64,000 nt of DNA, taken from assembly GCA_963978895.1 (NCBI GenBank), contig OZ022238.1, positions 46,672,210 through 46,736,209 on the forward strand, read 5' to 3'. Position 1 is the stretch's first letter. Each line of letters begins with the position of its first letter. The notes beneath the pieces were generated by a model that saw only the letters and a list, made by a program, of their open reading frames with translations, was not told the DNA's origin and made no database searches. Below, piece by piece: positions 62,901-64,000 of the stretch. This DNA is from Erpobdella octoculata. Taxonomy: Eukaryota; Annelida; Clitellata; Hirudinida; Erpobdellidae. The position numbers and the translations under genes were made by a program.

Positions 62901-64000
62901 CAGAATGAGATATATTTAATGTGAAACACACGATTATACAAAAAATGAGATATATTTAACATCGAATGATAACAACACATGATTATACGAAAGAATGAGA
63001 TATATCTAATCCACTCTTAAAAACAATGACAACTACTGTCTTGTTCATTATACGAATAGTGTACACACGATATACAAGGAGCAGAATAGCCCGAGTCTAT
63101 GAAATCATAAATAAAAGTATTTACATCATCAAATAAATATTATTATTTAGTCTAAGAAATAATAAATAAAATTATTAAAACCATCAAATGAATAATACTA
63201 TTTAGTCTAAGAAATAATAAATAAAATTATTTAAACCATCAAATGAATAATATTATTTAGTTTATAAAATAATAAATACAAGTATTTACATCATCAAATG
63301 AATTTTATTATTTAGTCTACTAAATAAGAAATAGAATTATTTACACCATTGAAGTAATTAAACAAAAGAGTAAGTATCAAAAAAATAAAATAATTAATGT
63401 TATTCAATTATAATTGTCTTATATGAAATATTCAATCGTTCTCAACTATATCAGTTTCTATTTTCAATTACACGATTTTGAATAATTTAGACATTATAAC
63501 CCTGAATTTCAAGAGGCATGAAAATTGTTATTGATAAATGTAGTAAATATGTAGAAGTAGATGTTGAATTGAATATGTACACAATTACAAAATAAATTTA
63601 GTAAAAATGTAGTAGATGTTGAATTGAATATGTACACAATTACAAAATAAATGTAGTAAATATGTAGAAGTAGATGTTGTATATGTACACAATTATATGA
63701 TAAATGTAGTAAATATGTAGAAGTAGATGTTGAATTGAATATGTACACAATTATATGATAAATGTAGTAAATATGTAGAAGTAGATGTTGAATTGATTAT
63801 GTACACAATTATATGATAAATGTAGTAAATATGTAAAAGTATTTGTTGAATTGAATATGTACATAATTACAAAATAAATGTAGTAAATATGTAGAAGTAG
63901 ATGTTGAATATGTACACAATTATATGATAAATGTAGTAAATATGTAGAAGTAGATGTTGAATTGAATATGTACACAATTATATGATAAATGTAGTAAATA
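27185..64000 (-). CDS. PIEZO: Piezo mechanosensitive ion channel, C-terminal about 1,700 codons (5' end beyond window)
   Basis: Piezo is a large trimeric plasma-membrane cation channel gated by membrane tension (family knowledge). The C-terminal exon 27185-27642 gives EWRPIILSL, then [18 protein letters not shown] (inner helix) and [17 protein letters not shown] before TGA. Upstream are the cap domain (31587-36092), the anchor and outer-helix segment [13 protein letters not shown] through [13 protein letters not shown] (37096-37272), the beam region (43615-43787) and repeated four-helix blade units. Approximate exons, 3' to 5': 27185-27642, 27934-28013, 31587-31706, 31934-32103, 35140-35232, 35381-35578, 35945-36092, 36473-36603, 37096-37272, 37603-37647, 37726-37875, 38297-38370, 38582-38671, 39047-39223, 39432-39693, 39993-40075, 40141-40203, 40352-40521, 40810-41166, 41590-41717, 43257-43401, 43615-43787, 48813-48975, 57684-57741, 57885-58070, 58154-58313, 58753-58817, 59252-59453, 60225-60425, 60490-60642, 61160-61261, 61631-61807, 62502-62652. 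Exon 40810-41166 encodes a Ser/Thr-rich, probably disordered loop. Further N-terminal exons lie beyond 64000. Confidence 0.95.
27680..27800. repeat. (AAT)n-rich microsatellite in a Piezo intron
   Basis: Irregular AATAATAATTTATAAT units between the last two Piezo exons. Confidence 0.8.
28105..29143 (+). mobile_element. Degenerate CR1/L2-like LINE fragment with internal deletion
   Basis: 28105-28290 translates to a reverse transcriptase segment containing [20 protein letters not shown] and then LFAD. There the active-site motif is interrupted, and the frame continues from 28287 with the RT C-terminal region ([20 protein letters not shown], ... [20 protein letters not shown]) to a stop at 28832. 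A stretch including the second RT aspartate and the thumb has therefore been lost. The 3' end near 29143 has an AAATA-type tail followed by (TA)n. It lies in a Piezo intron on the opposite strand. It is not functional. Confidence 0.8.
29144..29213. repeat. (TA)n microsatellite
   Basis: About 70 bp of TA between the LINE 3' tail and the ZYG11-like gene. Confidence 0.9.
29363..31018 (+). CDS. ZYG11-like leucine-rich-repeat protein, intronless, nested in a Piezo intron
   Basis: An uninterrupted ORF of about 551 codons. ZYG11/ZER1 proteins are substrate receptors of CUL2 ubiquitin ligases, with an N-terminal VHL box, LRRs and C-terminal armadillo-like repeats (family knowledge). Here residues about 10-60 ([11 protein letters not shown] ... 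[14 protein letters not shown]) align by eye with the ZYG11 N-terminus. LRR-like units follow ([45 protein letters not shown]), then a helical region from about residue 330 ([18 protein letters not shown] near the end). The domain order fits but similarity is weak, so the family call is tentative. The ATG at 29363 is preferred because 29288 would add a hydrophobic leader not seen in the family. AATAAA lies at 31125, about 105 bp past the stop. It is antisense to Piezo and AT-rich like its surroundings. Lack of introns suggests a retrocopy. Confidence 0.55.
   Translation: MYRGLLGPQKLKCSCIDFVIFNFKETFLEESCEMSCFSFKVKNKIKFVPAYIFEQILSRCAKIGIDLHNDYIIPIFLKFDCYNKIMLKEVQFSKFSQSLETIVNRGTFRSISFVGYFVCYDEPLGKLYHQVCSNPSSFLCLKNLELNVLCSDITNYYKKDKFLWFCPKLVCLSLLCVCKQETIRKEDLIEILKIEFSYENLKTLRVSGCGYANNTINKFSRFVSLDKLAINTFVGYSLTKLLDSISCITSLTCLDISENNCFQIINKESLQLICEIIDKLPKLVHLDISNSKAESREPVTWTHSRKFQYLGLRFGNQDGTEIEIRTNIKSEIISNFSTFDGVIASMKSLIGKSDVYSECIWCLAIMSGQKEHESNIKNNLPIITELLNQGIYWHNYSRVSILCHIIFKLASNLSKIGVEEKNIGVFIKMMLNSKYRLFFVKRLMCGNIEDGLWRVLLLPDLGYISTVLLQDFQNRGLTQTQVTHLITAYEKYYKFKNYFIPELIQIQDFVKSKSDNQDLIQGFLRRHKELKRGIDIRKLTTDRFGCIIKYC
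31266..31370 (-). mobile_element. Helitron-like 3' end, truncated
   Basis: On the minus strand the fragment ends AACGCCGGATACCCTGCTAG followed by T, with the same CCCCGGG-AACCCC interior start as the copy at 9264-9680. The 5' part is missing beyond about 31370. Confidence 0.6.
32180..34905 (-). mobile_element. CR1/L2-like LINE, 5'-truncated, with disrupted endonuclease-RT ORF
   Basis: Read on the minus strand, endonuclease remnants begin near 34900 ([13 protein letters not shown]). A frameshift near 34745 leads into the long frame 34760-33204, which holds [21 protein letters not shown] (late endonuclease motifs) and then RT motifs [16 protein letters not shown] and [16 protein letters not shown]. 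This frame stops at 33204, where the CGVPQG motif has a TAG in place of Gln. The RT resumes in frame (33173-32271) with [11 protein letters not shown], the catalytic aspartates, and the C-terminal region ending [15 protein letters not shown]. The 3' end is the GGCCTTGAAGTCG...TTTACGCCACTTTAAAT tail plus an AAATA repeat. It lies in the Piezo intron 32104-35139. The breaks are a frameshift and one nonsense codon, so the element is old but recognisable. Confidence 0.85.
34915..35095. repeat. Two-copy tandem repeat of about 85 bp in a Piezo intron
   Basis: The block GTGATTAGGAAYACCTT ... CATATAAGAGGAT.ATAAATACAA occurs twice, with a few substitutions, just downstream of the LINE 5' end. Confidence 0.75.
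36749..37036 (-). mobile_element. Helitron-like element
   Basis: On the minus strand it starts A|TCTATATATACATAAAAGG at 37036 and ends with a worn CCCAGGCAAATCCGGGTAACC hairpin near 36749, where the terminal CTAG has decayed. The interior contains the degenerate TTTTAACCAAATTTGGTAAGG segment often found near such 5' ends, and a (CT)n run. It lies between two Piezo exons. Confidence 0.6.
37358..37408. repeat. (AGT)n microsatellite in a Piezo intron
   Basis: About 17 uninterrupted AGT units. The GC-richer flank at 37415-37560 is unassigned. Confidence 0.9.
38095..38225. repeat. Minisatellite with a CCCAACC..TTTAATAAAAATAA unit
   Basis: Four to five copies of a roughly 27-bp unit in a Piezo intron. 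Copies differ mainly in the number of C residues. Confidence 0.8.
41215..41555. repeat. 17-18 bp minisatellite in a Piezo intron
   Basis: About 18 copies of AATTATAAAACTGAATG with single-base variants (ACT/ATT, GAATG/AAATG). It ends about 35 bp before the exon starting at 41590. Confidence 0.9.
42054..43175 (-). mobile_element. Decayed LINE (second family) with RT fragments
   Basis: On the minus strand, RT fragments read [20 protein letters not shown], then MAFVDLE, then after a frameshift [32 protein letters not shown] and [16 protein letters not shown]-terminal remnant with [14 protein letters not shown] follows down to about 42060. Several frameshifts and stops are present. The motif style ([19 protein letters not shown]) differs from the CR1/L2-like copies at 28105 and 32180, so it is a separate family. 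It lies in the Piezo intron 41718-43256. Confidence 0.8.
43505..43603. repeat. CA-rich tandem repeat (ACACTGCGTGCACAC)
   Basis: Several 15-26 bp units combining CACTGCKTGCAC with (CA)n lie just 3' of the Piezo exon 43615-43787 on the minus strand. Confidence 0.85.
44097..45589 (-). mobile_element. piggyBac-like relic inserted in the 5' LTR
   Basis: The insert is bounded by TTAA on both sides (44093-44096 and 45590-45593), while the 3' LTR has a single TTAA at the same point. The termini are imperfect inverted repeats starting CCCGTTTAGGTCC and CCCGTTTTAGACC. On the minus strand, worn transposase pieces are visible. An N-terminal part has [24 protein letters not shown] and VTDE, with in-frame stops (about 45110-44900). 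A C-terminal cysteine/histidine tail has [10 protein letters not shown] (about 44655-44459). The catalytic core is missing. TTAA targeting is a piggyBac hallmark (family knowledge). Confidence 0.8.
46067..47896 (+). CDS. Retrotransposon Gag-protease polyprotein fused to a Pol tail remnant
   Basis: A single intact ORF of 609 residues. Residues about 20-95 form a highly charged Glu/Arg coiled coil. Residues about 105-265 resemble SCAN-like Gag of Ty3/gypsy (Gmr1-like) elements ([20 protein letters not shown]). A CCHC zinc knuckle [14 protein letters not shown] lies at 289-302. A retropepsin-like motif [10 protein letters not shown] has its Asp-Thr-Gly at 395-397. The last about 30 residues ([15 protein letters not shown]) match the end of the RNase H region of Pol, so reverse transcriptase and most of RNase H are absent; integrase is also absent. 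The open frame across the junction suggests an in-frame deletion. A non-autonomous copy mobilised in trans is the simplest reading. Confidence 0.85.
   Translation: MSDEKFIAMGQALGYSGEDLRNYVKELKDEERVRRLEEREEKKQEREEREREREHEEKKAQQEREERERQRQHELELKKMEIESQKPKESKGSMDGTKIPYPKFSEGDDVDAFLLRFEALATANDHPKKSWGMLLGSLLSAKTLEVFGQLSDSQMQDYESVKEALLRRFGKSAEDYRIKFRESKLEPEETWEQYLVRLDSYLRRWVDLAGTKNYLFLFLKEQFFGKCPSGMAEYLLEKESGDVNELSRWVNKYNQAHPVKSLAKVENISRISRNRSQPDIDSGMVGPRCYNCNKLGHMAKDCHHAGQIARDYRQGTQAAPVMCQTRREATMTPPCKDSGVVNACAVMVMEGKMNEVQLKCGCFSPVIADGCFHSGEKFELTRGFVNRKPVKVLRDTGCTAIMVKESLVHPRQMTGRTRPCVLIDGTVRVAPTAVVKIKTNWFRGTREVVCMKNLLCDLVLGNVEGVRGLDAMAAGKRFGQKSALNYDSTQRNVRVNYRKSSANSELYQSKERNTSAISKVGNKVEAKVQALNPPKERPRLNLLARGQHGGVGKDGKLNSAIFGDARPVDIARREIEIENKLKVNYFKGKENIGADFLSRKESDDVIKKR
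48976..51624. other. Left part of the 8.7-kb Piezo intron
   Basis: Contains the 1.44-kb Helitron-like element (49293-50733) and (TA)n at about 50730-50760 and 51405-51455. 50760-51400 shows no recognisable gene. The 150 bp before the SF3B1 ATG are AT-rich and should contain its promoter and 5' leader if it is expressed. Confidence 0.7.
49293..50733 (-). mobile_element. Large Helitron-like element with internal tandem repeats
   Basis: On the minus strand it begins A|TCTATATATATAAAAGAAC at 50733 and ends GCGAAGCCGCTACGGGCACT and then GCTAG|T at 49293, matching the termini of the other copies. The interior holds five copies of a 157-bp unit (marker CAGTTTTTGAGTAG at 49745, 49901, 50058, 50215 and 50372) and a GGCCCGGCCC-rich stretch at about 49375-49640. 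No transposase ORF is seen, so it is non-autonomous. Confidence 0.7.
51625..55383 (+). CDS. SF3B1: SF3B1 (U2 snRNP splicing factor SF3b155), complete and intronless
   Basis: SF3B1 is the HEAT-repeat scaffold of SF3b, which clamps the branch-site adenosine in the U2 snRNP (family knowledge). The ORF from ATG 51625 (context AAAATGG) encodes about 1,252 residues; human SF3B1 has 1,304. The N-terminus carries six or more Trp-containing motifs ([20 protein letters not shown]), known docking sites for UHM proteins. The p14-binding region and HEAT repeats follow from about residue 430. Blocks such as [12 protein letters not shown] (including the Lys equivalent to human K700), [33 protein letters not shown] and [19 protein letters not shown] are almost invariant. 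The protein ends [10 protein letters not shown]. An in-frame upstream codon run (51595) is less likely to be the start. AATAAA lies about 50 bp after the stop. It is antisense within a Piezo intron. The intact frame argues for function. Confidence 0.95.
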   Translation: MAPRSNGNRQDGNERDAWLPSFYGSNKKSELSNYVVFDENDVDDDEDDQIDDSQRIEKDFDPMAEHRVPKIVDRENEYMMRRRKQVISPARHDPFAAGGKTPDISSERRTFAHIMTENEQQKQKKALIDQLKNKSQDGTLKSSSVAAAPVAQLRKRRWDQTADETPKAKRNWDEAATPSHARWDDTPGATLRGSQTPGAETPGRDSQMMPSARKNRWDETPRTERGETPGHGGWAETPKADRTGIDLIKEAPTPAAGKKRSRWDETPANATPSMTPSMTTPGGTTPGGATPGGMTPMAFTPSAATPVGLKAMGMATPAPGHMVSMTPEQMQVWSMQKELDERNRPLTDEEIDAVLPVGYTILQPPTGYMPIRTPSRKLLATPTPFAGTPVGFRMQTPDSKTHVVDLQPKGNLPILKPDDMQHFDKLLVDVDENSLPPEEQKERKILALLLKIKNGTPPMRKAATRQITDKAREFGAKALFNHILPLLMSPNLEDQERHLLVKLIDRILYKLDDLVRPYVHKILVVIEPLLIDEDYIARGEGREIISNLAKAAGLATMISTMRPDIDNMDEYVRNTTARAFAVVASALGIPSMLPFLKAVCKSKKSWQARHTGIKIVQQISIYSGCAVLPHLRSLVEIIEHGLVDEQQKVRTITGLAIAALAEAATPYGIESFDSVLKPLWKGIKQHRGKGLAAFLKAIGCLIQLMDSEFSNYYTKEVMLILIREFPSPDEEMKKIVLIVVKQCCSTDGVEASYIKDEVLPHFFKSFWNQRMALDKRNYRQLVDTTVAIANKVGVSEIVSRIVEDLKDESEQYRKMVLETIEKIIANLGAADVDSRLEELLIDGVLVAFQEQTAEDGVILNGVATILNALGKRIKPFIPQMVGIIRYRLNNKNAKVRQQAADLIARIANVMQLCQEEKLLGRMGVILYECLGEEYPEVLGSIVGGLKAIVNAIGMIKMTPSIKDLLPRLTPILKNRHEKVQENCIDLVGRIADRGAEFVPPREWMRICFELLELLKAHKKVIRRATVNNFGYIAKAIGPHDVFATLLNNLKVQERQNRVCTTVAIAIVAETCSPFTVLPALMNEYRVPELNVQNGVLKSLSFMFEYIGEMSKDYVYAVTPLLEDALMDRDLVHRQTAMTAIGHLGLGVHGFGCEDAMTHLMNHIWPNIFETSPHVIQAFKSAVEGMRLCLGPTKVLQYLLQGLYHPARKVREVYWKVYNSLYIGMEDALVPAYPRISNDDKNNYIRYELDYVL
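55432..55440 (+). promoter_or_regulatory. Polyadenylation signal of SF3B1
   Basis: AATAAA in GGAATAAAAAAATTC, about 50 bp downstream of the SF3B1 stop, is the first canonical signal after the gene. Confidence 0.6.
55569..55876 (-). mobile_element. Helitron-like element
   Basis: On the minus strand the 3' end is CAATGCCGGGTATCCCGCTAG followed by T at 55569. The 5' end lies near 55876 (GATATAGATAAAAATGAG). The interior carries the same GGGAACGGGAAAG-like purine repeats as the copy at 9264-9680, and the conserved GAATGGTGTAGCAATGCA block in inverse orientation. Confidence 0.65.
55871..55929 (+). mobile_element. 59-bp Helitron-like mini-element, head-to-head with its neighbour
   Basis: It begins A|TCTATAAATGACTGTC at 55871 and ends ATGCCGGGTACCCCGCTAG|T at 55929. 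Both termini of the family are kept with almost no interior. Its 5' end overlaps the 5' end of the minus-strand element. Confidence 0.5.
56380..56460. repeat. (CATA)n microsatellite
   Basis: About 65 bp of ACAT repeats in the 8.7-kb Piezo intron. The region 55930-56380 shows no recognisable feature. Confidence 0.85.
56640..56962 (+). mobile_element. Diverged LTR remnant related to the element at 43870-48527
   Basis: CTATAAATAACTTCAAACTT and CATTACGAATC near 56715-56750 match the LTR segment TTATAAATAACTTCGACTTT..GTTACGAATCGCTAG. A second ACATTACGAATCGCTAG lies at about 56925, and the remnant ends AAGGTTTACA near 56961. The 5' limit is uncertain. The doubled motif suggests an internal duplication or two nested pieces. 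Confidence 0.45.
56963..57683. other. Unassigned Piezo intron sequence
   Basis: About 720 bp of AT-rich sequence. A partly duplicated segment (CAGCAACAGTGTCATGACATTG and CAAGCAGCAGTGTCATGA) lies at about 57277-57340. I see no gene, RNA gene or recognisable element. Confidence 0.6.
58330..58625. repeat. Minisatellite (AATAAAGGTTTGTAT / AATAAAGAGTTGTATTGTTGTAATAT)
   Basis: About nine alternating 28-35 bp units between two Piezo exons; two units are identical over about 60 bp. Confidence 0.85.
58870..59195. repeat. 28-bp minisatellite in a Piezo intron
   Basis: Units of the form ATCAATGATATACATCAACATACAT repeat about eleven times. The first six copies are nearly identical; later ones are degenerate or shortened. 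Confidence 0.9.
59548..60035. repeat. (GTAT)n array of about 485 bp with internal duplication
   Basis: The longest simple array in the window, lying in the Piezo intron 59454-60224. It contains one (GTAC)n block at about 59690-59710 and two copies of the interrupter AAGTGTATAT exactly 168 bp apart (59751 and 59919). Confidence 0.95.
60735..60865. repeat. Four-copy tandem repeat (CAATGTTATGAATAACAATCAGCTGATAT)
   Basis: A unit of about 36 bp at 60738-60865, upstream (on the minus strand) of the Piezo exon 60490-60642. Confidence 0.85.
60866..61050 (-). mobile_element. Possible LINE 3'-end fragment
   Basis: On the minus strand, GTGGCTTACTAGGCCTTCTG leads into an A-rich tail (AATAAAATAAAAAATAAAAT). 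It resembles LINE 3' ends in layout but not the tails at 29143 or 32180. Coding sequence is absent. Confidence 0.3.
61862..62055. repeat. Three-copy repeat of about 62 bp in a Piezo intron
   Basis: The unit contains TTTTTCTAACGACTTATTTA and TAATACCGAGAAAAT. The copies are about 95 percent alike by eye. Confidence 0.85.
62170..62345. repeat. Tandem repeat CACTGTATAAAATGTATAAT
   Basis: Five units of about 32 bp (… GCAATGTAACAT) alternating CACTGTATA/CTCTTTATA in a Piezo intron. Confidence 0.85.
62653..64000. other. Piezo intron at the right edge, made almost entirely of minisatellites
   Basis: Four copies of an ACATGATTATA..GAATGAGATATATTTAA unit lie at about 62820-63015. Four to five copies of a roughly 60-bp TTTAGTCTAAGAAATAATAAAT unit lie at about 63110-63345. 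A 57-60 bp satellite runs from 63530 to the window end. No further Piezo exon was found before 64000. Confidence 0.8.
63530..64000. repeat. 57-60 bp satellite running off the window
   Basis: Eight visible copies of a unit with AATGTAGTAAATATGTAGAA, GTAGATGTTGAATTGAATAT and GTACACAATTA. Length variants lack GAATTGAAT or the AAATATGTAGAAG part. The array continues beyond 64000. Confidence 0.95.

Overview
This is an AT-rich, intron-rich animal nuclear genome window. Canonical GT-AG introns, a motile-cilium gene (CFAP43), a Piezo channel, a SAGA/STAGA subunit and a diverse transposon load (CR1/L2-like LINEs, a tRNA-headed SINE, Helitron-like elements, an LTR element, a piggyBac relic) all point to a metazoan. 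A non-vertebrate bilaterian, perhaps a spiralian, seems likely, but the sequence alone does not settle the species.

Layout. (1) 1-16432, + strand: the 3' part of CFAP43, about 40 small exons running from WD-repeat sequence to a long coiled-coil tail; the 5' end lies outside the window. (2) 16865-19052, - strand: a complete ZNF622 (REI1-like) 60S-biogenesis zinc-finger gene in seven exons, convergent with CFAP43. (3) 20193-24137, - strand: a complete ten-exon TADA1 gene. (4) 24138-27184: a spacer with SINE-like and small Helitron-like pieces and otherwise no recognised content. (5) 27185 to beyond 64000, - strand: a very large Piezo gene with 33 recognisable exons (about 1,700 codons) here; the N-terminal part lies beyond the right edge.

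The Piezo introns host much of the rest. One holds a degenerate LINE and an intact, intronless ZYG11-like LRR gene on the opposite strand (29363-31018). Another holds a long, broken CR1/L2-like LINE (32180-34905), another a decayed LINE (42054-43175). A fourth holds a recent LTR retrotransposon with nearly identical LTRs (43870-48527), a Gag-protease ORF fused to a Pol remnant, and a piggyBac relic nested in its 5' LTR. An 8.7-kb intron holds a complete, intronless SF3B1 (51625-55383) on the opposite strand, with Helitron-like elements on both sides. Minisatellites and microsatellites fill much of the remaining intron space, including about 485 bp of (GTAT)n and a 57-60 bp satellite running off the right end.

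The host genes do not form a pathway: ciliary axoneme (CFAP43), ribosome biogenesis (ZNF622), transcription co-activation (TADA1), mechanosensation (Piezo), splicing (SF3B1) and possibly ubiquitin ligase substrate selection (ZYG11-like). I found no new multi-gene system. The most unusual features are two intact intronless genes nested antisense in Piezo, a tandem array that copies a splice donor in CFAP43, a SINE that shares its 3' tail with a LINE, and the piggyBac-in-LTR composite. Exon boundaries were placed by eye from GT/AG sites, reading frame and family similarity, and may be off by a few bases.
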